NCBI RefSeq assembly: GCF_035046485.1 | Contig: NC_085137.1 | Location: forward strand, 375,596,706 to 375,660,705 | DNA from: Aedes albopictus | Lineage: Eukaryota > Arthropoda > Insecta > Diptera > Culicidae | Reading direction: 5' to 3' | DNA length: 64,000 bases | Shown here: positions 41,046 through 51,619 of the stretch, piece after piece | Numbering within the stretch: position 1 is the stretch's first letter | Layout: each line of letters begins with the position of its first letter | Notes under the pieces: model-generated | What the model saw: only the letters and a program-made list of their open reading frames with translations | The model's database searches: none | What the model was told of the DNA's origin: nothing | Program-made: the position numbers and the translations under genes

Positions 41046-41378
41046 CTATTTGTTCCCTAGCACCTGGTGCATGGATTTAAACAACCCAGGCAGTATATCT
41101 ACATGTTTGTCAACGCATTTGATTGCACAGCGTTCGAACATCGAGGTGTACTTGGAGATGTCCTCGTCTGACGGTTTGGGACCCATTTTATCTTTTATGG
41201 AATCATTACAATCCATGACGCAACGTTGCAGGCGATTATTGAAATTGCCCAACTCTTGCTCCACATGTTGCTGAGCACGCTGTACCGGTGTCGAGCATGC
41301 CTCTATGCAGCGCTGTACAGAATCCATACTGGCGTTGGTATCCCTACAGCAACGTGCAGCACATTCGTGCATTTCGCC
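41046..41378 (-). CDS. FAM136A: FAM136A-like protein, exon 2
   Basis: Residues 30-139 of a 139-residue protein of the FAM136 family, nuclear-encoded and mitochondrial (intermembrane space in characterised members). Four CX3C motifs form two pairs: Cys35/39 (CAARC) with Cys53/57 (CIEAC), and Cys82/86 (CVMDC) with Cys113/117 (CAIKC), the pattern oxidised by the Mia40 relay. The HCND-like RCVMDCNDSIKDK segment and KCVDKHVDILP are close to the human protein. The acceptor (TTTTAG before 41378, minus strand) puts Gly-Glu-Met in frame with exon 1, so the in-frame ATG at 41372 is internal, not the start. Confidence 0.94.
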   Translation of the reverse strand, partial: GEMHECAARCCRDTNASMDSVQRCIEACSTPVQRAQQHVEQELGNFNNRLQRCVMDCNDSIKDKMGPKPSDEDISKYTSMFERCAIKCVDKHVDILPGLFKSMHQVLGNK

Positions 41379-42325
41379 CTAAAATATGGATTTAGATCAG
41401 CGCTTTATTTCATTTTAACGAGTGGAGTGTAGATGGATGGAATAGGTGGCGCATGACCCCTTTTTCATCCCACTCTTTCTCGAGTTTATCAAGGAGAGTG
41501 AGTAAGAAAGAAGAAAAATCTGCCTACGCTAGTGAGTATCATTAACTTCACAGTTAACTTTAACATTCGTACAATATGATTGTACGAAATTTTTTCTAAT
41601 GTTCAACAATTAACAAATATATTAACGTTTCTTATACGTCACATGATAGCTTTTCATTTATGTTTAAATAAAACTGTATAAATTAAGCAGATTCTACTAA
41701 AATTATTTTTGGTACCTAACATTTGAACTTTGTCAAAATATAGAACAGATAGGACTCTGCTAAATTTGTAGTACGGCTATGTGCTATGTTATAAATAAAC
41801 ATACTTTTGCGGTCGTTCTAGGGCCCAGGAACAGGAAGGAGACACAACGCGCTTCCTGTTAGTGACATGAGCGTGCGAGGGTGTATCAATATGGGCCCTA
41901 CAACGACCATAACATGTTTGCTTACAAAAAGCACTTCGAGGCGATTTTTTCATCGCCACTTAGGCCTTCAACCTGGTTAAACTGTATATGTAAACCCAAG
42001 GATAATCCAGATTTAGGAGATAGGCGAAGGAATGGCATTGGCCTTTAGGCCCTTTTCCATGCTCAGCTAGAATCTTGTTGTAACAGTAATTAGTTATGGT
42101 ATTAGTAATTATAACAAAAACATTTAATATGTTTGCATACATGTTTCCAATATGCTAAATATTAGTCATAATAATTATGACCAATTTGATTTAATTCAGT
42201 TGATGCACTGTTCCTTTTCATCTTTTTGTCATTGTGCTGTGCACTACAGTAGCTGTTATTTACATGTTTCAAAAAGTTTTAGCGTGAAAAATCGGATCTC
42301 ATGATGTAAACAAGAAGGCGCTTAC
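41379..42325 (-). other. FAM136A intron
   Basis: 947-bp intron with GT donor (at 42325, minus) and AG acceptor. It contains the 98-bp MITE at 41811-41908; otherwise AT-rich. Confidence 0.75.
41811..41908. repeat. 98-bp MITE in the FAM136A intron
   Basis: Inverted ends GGTCGTTCTAGGGCCCA and TGGGCCCTACAACGACC (one mismatch). Confidence 0.7.
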
Positions 42326-42412
42326 CTGCATCTTACGCAAGATTGTGCGGTCCAATTCATCTACGCGGCGAGACAATTCCAGCTCGATCCTTTGCTTCTG
42401 TTGTTCCACCAT
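42326..42412 (-). CDS. FAM136A: FAM136A-like protein, exon 1
   Basis: 29 codons from ATG at 42412-42410: MVEQQKQRIELELSRR... then LDRTILRKMQ, followed by the donor GTAAGC. The ...RKMQ|GE--C junction matches the vertebrate RKMQG-M--C sequence, supporting both splice sites. The helix is amphipathic and Arg/Glu-rich, as in the family's N-terminus. Confidence 0.92.
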
Positions 42413-42728
42413 TTTTACTGGTTAAAATATCCGAAATGCACAGTATTCGAAATATTGCCACTAATTAATCCTGCTTCCAGCAAAACCGGTATTAAATTTC
42501 TGTTATCGAGCTAAAGAACTCTTCTGCTTTCGCGCACGCATGGAACAAGAACACCAGTCGACGACCGCCGTCAGACCGGGTCGTTCGCTGATTGGTTGAT
42601 TTCTGCTACCAACTTCGGGTTACCAAAATATGTCATTTGTTGTCAAATGAGTGCCCATGCGTCATATCTCGGTAGGAGCGCATCCACGGCGGAAATTGTC
42701 ACGCAACATCAATTCAAGCATAATTTTT
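42413..42728 (-). promoter_or_regulatory. FAM136A upstream region
   Basis: Short 5' UTR and promoter are expected here. No TATA box at a convincing distance; a GC-richer patch lies at 42530-42600. No specific site can be defended. Confidence 0.3.
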
Positions 42729-43104
42729 CAAAACGACGTATCTAACTTTTTCACTGATCTGAGTAAATTCATGGTCAATGTTGACGACCATCTCACTAAA
42801 ATAGTTTTTATATAAAAAGACTTTTCATAAGTTTTTTCGTGCTTTACATCACCAGGGATATAGCATGCACTAGGTGAGTAACAAAATCTACTCATTCCAT
42901 ATCATTTTCACAATGAATTTTGTCAAAAATACACATACACCAGATCGCACCGGATTGGTTACAGATACGTCATGCCAGATACGGCGCTTTTGTATCTGTT
43001 ACTTTGGATTTTGACTAGATACGTCGTTTGGTTTTCTCACATATCAAAACGGTGTATCTATCAGCAAAGTTGTGAACATTAAAAAAGTTAGATACGTCAT
43101 TTCG
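42729..43104. repeat. 376-bp MITE with AGATACGTC motifs
   Basis: Inverted ends CGACGTATCTAACTTTTT and AAAAAAGTTAGATACGTC, with at least four more AGATACG-type motifs inside (about 42960-43030). Non-coding. Confidence 0.65.
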
Positions 43105-43326
43105 AAGAATATAAATAAAGCAATAAATGATCAAACGTTGATGTAGATTCTTTAATTTGCTTTATAAATCATACTTGCAGCTGAAAACCCGGATTTGTTT
43201 ACATTAGCGAATTACGTCGGATTGAAAAGTAATGCTTGCATTATCCTTTTTCCGTCGATGTTACCGTCTACCCCAGATAGATTGACCGCTTAAGCTTGTT
43301 ATCCAAGCACTTTGACCCTATCTTAA

Positions 43327-43546
43327 AAGGTATTGTCGGGCCGCCACCAAACCGGACTTCGCACAATCAAGTCGCGACCCGACCCAACTCGCGACGTTTT
43401 TGAATCATACCAAAAGTAGTGCGCATCCTTCCCGTTGTTGTCAGCAACACAGCGCACTAGATGCGAAACAGTTGCGACACTTGTGGACCAAGAAAATGGC
43501 AATTTTTTATTGAACGTCTGTCTTGATTCCAACCGGATAGACAATA
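43327..43546. repeat. 220-bp dispersed repeat, copy 1 (copia flank)
   Basis: TATTGTCGGGCCGCCACC...GGATAGACAATA, with short inverted TATTGTC/GACAATA ends. A close copy is at 56211-56427. The copia LTR begins at its last bases. Confidence 0.7.
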
Positions 43547-43647
43547 CTCGGATCGTAAGTGAAAACACGTCTGATAGTGACTAACGGTACAGACAGAATG
43601 AATGTTTTATTGATCTCAAATTCATGGCTTACTATGATACTATAACA
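43545..43647 (-). repeat. copia 3' LTR
   Basis: Element-sense start TGTTATAGTATCATAG, end ATCCGAGTA; short for an LTR. Contains AATAAA in element sense (near 43610). Confidence 0.9.
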
Positions 43648-43658
43648 TCCCCTCCTTA
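43648..43658 (-). other. copia polypurine tract
   Basis: AAGGAGGGGA (element sense) abuts the 3' LTR and overlaps the polyprotein stop codon. Confidence 0.7.
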
Positions 43659-46600
43659 ACCGTGAATTTGATTAACTCCTAAATTATGTACGGCTTCCGT
43701 GAAACGACCACCCGGAATGGGTTTGGTGAGGACGTCCGCCTTCTGAAGATCCGATTTCACATGGTGTAACGAGATTGATTTCTTTTCTAGCTGCTCTCGT
43801 ACGAAATGGTGCCTCAGATCGATGTGTTTACTTCGAGGTGAATAACCGATCTCTTTCTCCGCCAAACAGATCGCACTTTGATTGTCGCTGAAGATGGGGA
43901 TCGTCAGCTCCAACTGGAACATCTCGCCAAGGAATCCACGCCACCAGACTGCCTCTTGCGTTGCTCCGGACAGAGCCATGTATTCCGCCTCGGTTGTGGA
44001 CAACGCCACCGTTGGTTGACGCCTACAGCTCCACGCTACCGAACCACCACCGTACTGGAACGTATATCCTGTTATAGAACGTCGGGTTTCGGGGTCATTA
44101 CCCCAATCTGCGTCGCTGAATCCGTCGAACGATGGCGTAGATTGCTTCCGGAAAGTAAGCTTCATGGATTTCGTGCCCTTCAAATATCGGAGAATCCTTT
44201 TCGCCGCTACCCAATGCACCTCGCTTGGATCGCTGCTGAAGCTACTCACCACATTCACAGCGTATGCTATGTCCGGCCGCGTACAGTGCGCCAGAAACTG
44301 CAATCCTCCGACCAGCTGCCGAAACGGAACCTTTTCCATGTGCTGCTTCTGCTCCTTCGTTGTCGATCCAGTTTTCGTTAATCGCTGATGTGGATCCGCC
44401 GGTGTCGACACTGTGTTGCAGTTGGTCATCTTGAATCGCTCCAGTAGTTCGTCCACATAGCGCTCTTGATCCAGCATAACAGCATCGTCACTCCTGGTGA
44501 TTCTCATACCGAGCACCTGCTTGGCCTCTCCCAGGTCCTTCATGTGGAACAGCGTCATCAGCTGCTTCTTCACATTTTGAATCAACTTCACATCCGTCGA
44601 AAACAGCAGGAAGTCATCCACGTAGACGGCAATCACCAGTATTGTGGTGTCATCGATTTTGAAATAAACGCACGGATCAAAGCTGGATCGCTTGAAGCCC
44701 ATACGCTTGAGTTCCGTGTCCAACTTGGCATTCCAGACACGATTCGCTTGTTTCAAGCCATATAGTGCTTTCGACAAACGACACACCTTTTTCGGATCCT
44801 TCTTGTCGACGAATCCTTCTGGCTGCTCCATATAGATTTCTTCGCCAGACAAATCTCCCTGAAGAAATGCCGTTACCGCATCCATTTGGTGTATATGCAT
44901 GCCCTGCTGCGCCGCTAACGCCAACAAGAAACGGATGCTTGCGTATCTCACCACCGGCGAATACGTCTCGTTGAAATCGACACCCTTAACTTGCGAGAAA
45001 CCTTTGATGACCAGTCTTGACTTATATCTTTCCACAGATCCGTCCGGCTTGAACTTGCGCTTGAAGATCCACTTGCACTTCAATGCCTTTCTTCCCGGTG
45101 GTAGCTCCGTTAACTTCCACGTTTTGTTGGTCTTCAACGCTTGCATCTCAGCCTCCATGGCCTCACGCCACAGCTCACGATCGTCGTCGTCCATTGCCTC
45201 GCGGACCGATTGTGGCTCGGTTGCTCGTTCATGCTCGTCGATTACCTGGTATGCAACAAACGTTTCAGGAAGTACACTATAAGTCATATCAAAATTAAGG
45301 TACTTGCCTGGGGTACGGCGCTCCCGCACGCTGCGCCTGACAGCATGTTGCTGCTCTTCTTGTTGCGAGGGGAGCGCAGGCGAATTCATCCGAATTGTCT
45401 CGATGGTGTCATTTGCGCTGTCGTAGTCCGTTTCGTCTTCCAACTCGTCATCCGCCAGTGGGTTCTCTGGCTCTTCATCGGTGATACCGCCGGAAACCGT
45501 TGGCGTTCCAGCAACTTCATTACCTTCAACGATTTCGTCACTCACTAATTCCATCGTCATTCCAGGTACACGTTCCGACTGCTTCATGGCATTTCCGCTA
45601 GCTTCACTCAGGAAGACTACGTCCCGAGACACGAACACCTTGCCTGTTCTTGGGTTGAACACTCGAAGACCTTTCGAACGTTCGGAATAACCAACGAAGA
45701 CGCCAGCTTCGGATTTCGGATCCCACTTCAATCGCTTCGCTTTCGCCACATGGCACATCACTTTGGCGCCGAAAACGCGCAGCTCAGACAAGTCTGGCCG
45801 CACACCGCTGAATCGCTCCTCCGGGGTCACTCGCAGACCTTTCGTCGGTGATCGGTTGATTAGGAACACAGCAGTTGAAACAGCTTCTGCCCAAAAACGT
45901 TTCTCCAGATTGGCATCGAACAAAAGACATCGCGCCCGTTCGACTATGGTACGGTTTGCCCGCTCAGCAAGACCATTCTGTTCCGGATTGTACGGCACCG
46001 TCACATCATGATGGATTCCGGACCTACGAAGAAACTTCTCCATCTCGCCATTCACGTATTCTGTGCCATTATCGGTCCGTAAGCGCTTGATCCGTTTGCC
46101 GGTTTGGTTCTCCACCAGCGACTTGAAGTCTTGAAAACACTCCAGTACTTCCCTCTTCGACTTCAGGAAATAGACGAATATCTTGCGGCTGCTGTCGTCG
46201 ATGAACGTTAGGAAATAACGACTGCCACCGATCGACGCATTCTCCATCGGGCCGCACAAATCGCTATGGACCAGTTCCAACACTTCTCCTGCGCGATTTC
46301 CACTTTTCTTGAAGGGGTGACGAAAATGCTTACCTTGCAAACACGCAACACAGGGCTTCACTTCTGCTTCATCAAAATCGATCCCCGTTGCAATGGACCG
46401 AAGGGTCTTCAGGCTGTGCACATTCAAATGCCCCATCCGTCGGTGCCACAACAGCATGCCGTTTTCCTCCTTTGCCGCGCATGAAACTTGTTTCCCGGCC
46501 AAGCTCAACCTGTAGAGACCATCACGTGCTCGTCCAATGGCCACCACCTCGTTGGAAGCGGAACGCACCTCGCATGCATCCTTCGTGAACGTGACTGTGT

Positions 46601-47717
46601 AGCCATTGTTGCAAATTTTACTCACGGAAATCAAGTTGAGCGCCAGGTCAGGGATGCTCAGCACGTTGGACAAAGTAACCTTGCACGTGCCATCCCGGAC
46701 ATCCGCATCGAGCTTCACGCTGCCAACGGCGTTTACCGTCGACACAGCATTGTTCGCCACGCTGATTTGCTGCTGGACCTTCTTCGCATCTTCAAGGGTA
46801 ACCTCGCCGTTGCACATGTGCGAAGTGGCGCCCGAATCAAAAATCCAACTCACCTCGCGCTTGTTGGAAGACTCTTGAACGGTGAAAGCAGCATGCGCGT
46901 CGGATTTCGGCTTCCTTTTCTTCTCGTCCTTTATCGGGCATTCCGCAGCATAGTGCCCCAATCGCTTGCATTTGTAGCACTTCACGCCGGCCTTGTTGGA
47001 CGACGACTTCGATCCTCTCCGCTCGGAATAAAACGCACCATCTTGCTTACTTGAGCCATTACCGGCGGAAATCTTGACGTCTTGCAGTATCTTGGCCTTC
47101 ACCGCATCCGCCGTGATCCTTCTTCCGGACGCCTCGAGGCCCATTATCATTGGTTCATACGCCTCGGGGAGCCCCATCAGCAGCAGACTGGCCAACCACT
47201 CGTCGTCGACCTTGAATCCCGCTTCGCTCAATTTGTGACTGGTACACATCATCTCGTTGACGTACGCTTCGACGGTGCTGTAGTCACCCAGGCGAATACT
47301 GGTCAACTTACGCAGTAATCCGATCCGCCTTGTCATCCCGTCGTCCTGGAAAGCGTTCTTGAGGTTGTCCCATGCTTGTTTCGCCGTCTCCGCCGATTGA
47401 ACCAAACTGTAGTTGATTGGCTCGATGCTGAGGCATATCGTGGCTAGTGCCCTCAGAGACTGCGCGTTTACCGGATCATCTACCTCCGGCGCAATCACGG
47501 CGTCCCACGTTCCCTCACGGATCAGCAGCATCTTGGTCGCGAATGCCCATGTCGAATAGTTCTCACGACCACGAAGACGTTCCATCACGGGCAACGACAC
47601 TCCTGCGCTTCCAGATACTCTTCCGGCTCCAACTCCAGCTTGTCCTCCGCGTCCATGCCCGGCTGGTTCGCCGTTTCCATCCCCGAAACCGGATTGGTTT
47701 CCGTTGGCTTGAGACAT
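43656..47717 (-). CDS. copia Gag-Pol polyprotein
   Basis: 1353 residues, all domains in copia order. Gly-rich N-terminus; gag of the UBN2 type; CCHC knuckle Cys247-Cys250-His255-Cys260 (CYKCKRLGHYAAEC); protease Asp294 in DSGATSH; integrase zinc site His425, His430, Cys456, Cys459 and catalytic Asp486, Asp549, Glu585 (35 residues between the last two). RT has Asp946 (MDAVTAF) and YVDD at 1032-1035. RNase H has Asp1202, Glu1243 and Asp1278, and ends near the conserved SKHIDLRHHFVRE and LTKPI. No stop or frameshift interrupts it, so it is potentially functional. The frame opens at 47717 with MSQANGNQ. Confidence 0.96.
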   Translation of the reverse strand: MSQANGNQSGFGDGNGEPAGHGRGGQAGVGAGRVSGSAGVSLPVMERLRGRENYSTWAFATKMLLIREGTWDAVIAPEVDDPVNAQSLRALATICLSIEPINYSLVQSAETAKQAWDNLKNAFQDDGMTRRIGLLRKLTSIRLGDYSTVEAYVNEMMCTSHKLSEAGFKVDDEWLASLLLMGLPEAYEPMIMGLEASGRRITADAVKAKILQDVKISAGNGSSKQDGAFYSERRGSKSSSNKAGVKCYKCKRLGHYAAECPIKDEKKRKPKSDAHAAFTVQESSNKREVSWIFDSGATSHMCNGEVTLEDAKKVQQQISVANNAVSTVNAVGSVKLDADVRDGTCKVTLSNVLSIPDLALNLISVSKICNNGYTVTFTKDACEVRSASNEVVAIGRARDGLYRLSLAGKQVSCAAKEENGMLLWHRRMGHLNVHSLKTLRSIATGIDFDEAEVKPCVACLQGKHFRHPFKKSGNRAGEVLELVHSDLCGPMENASIGGSRYFLTFIDDSSRKIFVYFLKSKREVLECFQDFKSLVENQTGKRIKRLRTDNGTEYVNGEMEKFLRRSGIHHDVTVPYNPEQNGLAERANRTIVERARCLLFDANLEKRFWAEAVSTAVFLINRSPTKGLRVTPEERFSGVRPDLSELRVFGAKVMCHVAKAKRLKWDPKSEAGVFVGYSERSKGLRVFNPRTGKVFVSRDVVFLSEASGNAMKQSERVPGMTMELVSDEIVEGNEVAGTPTVSGGITDEEPENPLADDELEDETDYDSANDTIETIRMNSPALPSQQEEQQHAVRRSVRERRTPGKYLNFDMTYSVLPETFVAYQVIDEHERATEPQSVREAMDDDDRELWREAMEAEMQALKTNKTWKLTELPPGRKALKCKWIFKRKFKPDGSVERYKSRLVIKGFSQVKGVDFNETYSPVVRYASIRFLLALAAQQGMHIHQMDAVTAFLQGDLSGEEIYMEQPEGFVDKKDPKKVCRLSKALYGLKQANRVWNAKLDTELKRMGFKRSSFDPCVYFKIDDTTILVIAVYVDDFLLFSTDVKLIQNVKKQLMTLFHMKDLGEAKQVLGMRITRSDDAVMLDQERYVDELLERFKMTNCNTVSTPADPHQRLTKTGSTTKEQKQHMEKVPFRQLVGGLQFLAHCTRPDIAYAVNVVSSFSSDPSEVHWVAAKRILRYLKGTKSMKLTFRKQSTPSFDGFSDADWGNDPETRRSITGYTFQYGGGSVAWSCRRQPTVALSTTEAEYMALSGATQEAVWWRGFLGEMFQLELTIPIFSDNQSAICLAEKEIGYSPRSKHIDLRHHFVREQLEKKSISLHHVKSDLQKADVLTKPIPGGRFTEAVHNLGVNQIHG

Positions 47718-47804
47718 CTTGAGAAATCAGGAGCGTGAAGAAATCTTGAAGACGACGGCCGAAAAAATTTTCACTTGTTTGGCCGTTACTATGGTAACTA
47801 AACG

Positions 47805-47819
47805 GCTGGGCCCATAACC
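47805..47819 (-). other. copia primer-binding site (initiator tRNA-Met half)
   Basis: Element-sense GGTTATGGGCCCAGC, seven bases inside the 5' LTR, is complementary to the anticodon stem-loop of insect initiator tRNA-Met (GCTGGGCCCATAACC). This is the half-tRNA priming known from Drosophila copia. Confidence 0.8.
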
Positions 47820-47826
47820 TAAAAGG

Positions 47827-47929
47827 TACTCGGATCGTAAGTGAAAACACGTCTGATAGTGACTAACGGTACAGACAGAATGAATGTTTTATTGATCTCA
47901 AATTCATGGCTTACTATGATACTATAACA
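47827..47929 (-). repeat. copia 5' LTR
   Basis: Base-for-base identical to the 3' LTR over 103 bp. Confidence 0.9.
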
Positions 47930-48189
47930 TATCTCACCCCTTATGGGTAGTATGCAGATCGCAAGAAATTTCTTGGCCTATCTCGATGCATGGAAAATTC
48001 GGGTAAGGAATCGCTCAAGAAATGAGCAAGCGTCGCTTTATTCCGGATCCTAGTACGGAGCTGAAACGAAACGTCGGTCAAATCAAATAGGACTTGCTGT
48101 GTTAGGGGGGGTGAGAATGGGTCAAGGGAACCGAATTTGTTCCAGATTGACAAAAAATCAAGTTAATAAAGTTCTGGTCAAGATTAATA
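47930..48189. other. Unassigned sequence beyond copia
   Basis: No gene is seen. It does not continue the repeat found on the other side of the copia element. Confidence 0.35.
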
Positions 48190-48316
48190 CTGCGCTTGCG
48201 CGTACAAATTTTCGCGCAACGCATAATATATCCATCTTATTATATATTACGCCTGTAAGAAAAATCATTTCGGTGTTTTCGGCGCAGTATTCCTTGGCCA
48301 ATTCGCGCACTTAAAC
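48190..48316. repeat. Scrambled pieces of the RNase H-type LINE
   Basis: 48195-48232 resembles the inverse of 5268-5305 (shared TTTTCGCGCAACGCATAATA), while 48262-48307 resembles 5342-5387 directly (shared GTGTTTTCGGCGCAGTATTC). The two pieces are therefore in opposite orientation relative to the parent. Confidence 0.5.
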
Positions 48317-49801
48317 GCCGACGAAGTTTCTATCGCCGCTAGAAATGTTCCTCCAAATGGTCAAATGTTCAGTTCCATTCATGTCAATGATGGTATGATC
48401 TCCAGGGCCGCATCGCAACTCAAATCATCCAATAATCCTGGACCGGACGGCATTCCATCGGCATTCCTAAAAAAACACATCTCTTGCTTACTAGATCCAC
48501 TTCAACGCCTCTATCGCATGTCACTCTCCAGCGGCGTATTCCCTTCCTGCTGGAAACTCGCTCATATGTATCCTGTACACAAAAAAAGGAAGCAAACGTG
48601 ACGTGGATAACTATCATGGAATTACCTTATTGACTGCCATCTCCAAGCTGTTCGAGCTCATCATCATGGAGCCTTTGCTCTCACATTGCAAGCATGTTTT
48701 GAGCCCTGACCAACACGGGTTCACTGCTGGTCGCTCCACTTCCACGAATCTGCTTTGCCTCACTTCACACATCACTCAGAATATACTATATGATATATAT
48801 GATATATATATGTATATATGATTGAACGTGCTTAGACCGATGTTATCTACACTGACTTGTCAGCAGCCTTCGACAAGCTGAACCACGCCATTGCGATCGC
48901 AAAACTCGATAGGTACGGCATTGGCGGGAGTCTCCTAGCTTGGTTCCGCTCATATCTAACCGACTGTCAGCTGATTGTGACCATAGGTGACTGCAAATAG
49001 AACTCCCTTAAACGCTACCTCCGGCATACCACAAGGAAGTCATCTTGGTCCATTAATCTTCCTGCTCTATTTCAACGACGTCAATTTCGTGATTGAAGGC
49101 CCTCGGTTGTCGTATGCCGATGACATGAAGATCTTTCTTCGGATTCACTCAACTGATGATTGCGTCTTCTTGCAACAGCAGGTCACGCGTTTTGATAACT
49201 GGTGCTCATTGAACCGAATGATTGTAAATCCAACGAAGTGCTCTATTATTACGTTCTCACGAAAGAAGCAGCCGATTATCTTCGTATACAGCATGCTAGG
49301 CACAGCTCTCGAACGTGTGCACCATGTCAAGGACTTGGGAGTCATTTTGAATTCGACGTTGACATTTAGGCAACATATCTCGTACATTGTAGAAAATTCG
49401 TCCAAGACCCTAGGGTTCATCTTCAGAATAGCCAAAAACTTTTCTGATATCTATTGCCTGAAATCTTTGTACTGCTCCCTCGTGCGCTCTACGTTAGAGT
49501 ACTGCTCTACAGTTTGGAGTCCCGGGTACAGCAATGGCGTCGAGAGGATTGAATCTGTCCAGCGACGCTTTCTCCGGTTTGCATTACGACGGCTGCCTTG
49601 GAGAGACCCGTTCCGATTACCCAGTTACGAGAGCAGATGCCAACTGATCGATCTAGATCTACTTCGAACAAGGAGGGATGCCGCCAGAGCATTGACGATC
49701 GCTGATACGTTACAGGGACGAATAGATTGCGGAGCGTTGCTGGAACAAATCGACGTAAATGTCCAGCCGCGATCACTCCGCAATAGCATCATGCTGAGAC
49801 T
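48317..49801 (+). pseudogene. CR1/Jockey-like LINE, RT part, broken
   Basis: Non-LTR RT domain on the plus strand with at least two frame breaks. SNNPGPDGIPSAFLKKH at 48425; a frame change in the A-run near 48588; LLTAISKLFELI and QHGFTAGRSTSTNLL to 48780; then an (AT)n tract (48785-48822) replaces a few codons; TDLSAAFDKLNHAI near 48855; a second frame change near 48985; SGIPQGSHLGPLIFLLYFND; catalytic YADD near 49120; ending in the thumb/C-terminal region (LPSYESRCQLIDLDLLRTRRD, RSLRNSIMLRLP). No endonuclease is seen. The last codons are replaced by the repeat block that starts at 49806. Clade is inferred from motif style. Confidence 0.85.
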
Positions 49802-49805
49802 CCCG

Positions 49806-50612
49806 GATAAAAACTAACCATAGGGTATTTGGTGAAAACCATTCCTGTACCATACAGTGTACCAGCTACAATATAGTGTATTGTAATGGAATGGTTCGCT
49901 AAAAGCTTTGCACATTGGTAGCTACTATACATTTACATCCGATCTTTATGTAACAATATATTATACTGTTTTTCTTACGTTTGAACCATTCACTATTCCG
50001 AAACAATCTTTTTTCCGTGCATTTTTAATTATTTTAGTTTATGATTTTTTCCGTGCTTTGTTTTGTTGATGTTCGTGACTTTTTTATTGCAAAGGAAATG
50101 AAAGAGAAAAAAGTGAATAAGTTGAAACATCTATTCAAAGTCAATAAAATGTTTAAATAAAGTGATAAACCAGGTGTCCTAAGGACTGCATATCCAAGAG
50201 ATATGGTGGGCTAGGTATGTAGAGTGCGATGAGAGGAATACGAATGTAGGTCAACCCGGAAAGACGCAGGCCAGATTACCGTAAATCAGTGGATGAGTTC
50301 AACACTATTCTTTCTCCTCTTCTCTCATGTGAAATTGCCTTGTACAACAACCGAATTATATGCGATTTATCTTTGACATTTTTAACATAAGGACTGGACT
50401 GGACACTGAAACGACTTCTGATATAAGTTCGTTTTCGCTTTTTAACCTAACTTATAGTTGAATCGAACTTGACAGTTTTCTCATGAGTTGTTATGTACAT
50501 ATTTCATAGTTCAGTCAAACTGGAGCCTCAATATTGCAATAACGGTTAAGCACGCTGTAATGATACATATGTACCTCGTCACCCACTTCATGCAACAACA
50601 TTAGTGGTCTAA
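49806..50612. repeat. Dispersed repeat block, copy B
   Basis: Matches 37213-38132 without the 220-bp MITE present there. Starts CGGATAAAAACTAACCATAG exactly inside the LINE coding end, so it defines the LINE's 3' break. Confidence 0.75.
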
Positions 50613-51462
50613 TAACACTTAGCGCGCTAGGCATAGTTCCATCATGCCGCTCAAAGTGTTGCCACAAATAATGCTTAGTTTGCAAAACCCAGTTATCTGG
50701 CTGGTGGGACATGGGAGCCTAAGCGTCAACTGTTAATGTAATCAGAGGCTACTCAGACTTAGACGAGTTTAGGTTAGTTTGGCTAGAACTGCCATTATCG
50801 AAGGAACATGACGAGATAATATAACATTATATGGTTTATCTAATGTAAAACAATACAACATAACAAAAGAGAACCATTCCAAAACCATGATTAAATTTAT
50901 AACCAGTAGTGAAATTACAATTAAAAACAATATATTTACGGTACATTTTATTGTTTGAAACCATACGTGTACCATACAATGTATGGTATATTAAAGCTCA
51001 CGTATCAGTATTTCGAACAATTCATTTACAATAAAATGTATGGTTTTGTAAAAAAATATATATGGAGAAATTTTTTTTTATATTGTTACGATACTTAACA
51101 ACCCGTATAGTATATTGTAAAAATCTTATTTACAATTCACTGTATGGGCACCGACGAACTGACGTGACTCTCGATCTCAAGGCATGACCGAAAACTTAAA
51201 ACGGTCAATTTAAAAGCCAGTGATCGCAAATGTCAAACTGAAAGTGACGTCTGGCAAAATGAAGACGCTTCTGCAGGCGTCGTCTTGATGTCTTGATGGG
51301 ATGGAGATTGTAAATAAAAACACGTGATAGTCGGTTGTGATATGAATACGCGGGAACTCAGAATGTAGCTTTTTATGGTTCACTTGCACATTTGAGTATA
51401 AAAATTAAGAAATTTATGTTCAATATCCCAGCCGTAGTAAAATGACACCAAATATTGAGGGA
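50613..51462. repeat. AT-rich region with GTATGGTACA-type motifs
   Basis: 50935-51145 contains several ACCATACAATGTATGG / TATTGTAAA motifs related to the start of the repeat block at 49.8 kb. The remainder is unassigned; no gene is seen. Confidence 0.4.
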
Positions 51463-51619
51463 TTTGCACAAAAGTGCACGCGGCCTATCGCTTCTGAAAG
51501 GTACAGCCGCGGTTTTCACTCCCTGTTTACTTCATCCTTATGGGAAATAACATTGCGGCGTTTCCTACGGTGCGGCTGTTCCTTTCGAATACGATAGACC
51601 GCGTGAACTTTTGTGCAAA
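51463..51619. repeat. 157-bp hairpin repeat
   Basis: TTTGCACAAAAGT-CACGCGG-CTATCG on the left is mirrored at 51582-51619, and the inner AGCCGC/GCGGCT also pair. The ORF at 51540-51755 crosses it and is not credible. Confidence 0.6.

Larger units (their letters stand above)
43545..47929 (-). mobile_element. Ty1/copia retrotransposon, intact
   Basis: 4385-bp element on the minus strand with two identical 103-bp LTRs (43545-43647 and 47827-47929), one uninterrupted polyprotein ORF, a primer-binding site and a polypurine tract. Identical LTRs and an open frame suggest a very recent copy. No 5-bp target duplication is seen (GACAA on one side, TATCT on the other). Confidence 0.95.

Noticed and set aside
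41370..41372. In-frame ATG in FAM136A exon 2 as the start codon
   Set aside because: Exon 1 supplies the conserved N-terminal helix and RKMQ junction with perfect splice sites.
43878..47722. Plus-strand ORFs across the copia element
   Set aside because: All are shadows of the minus-strand polyprotein.
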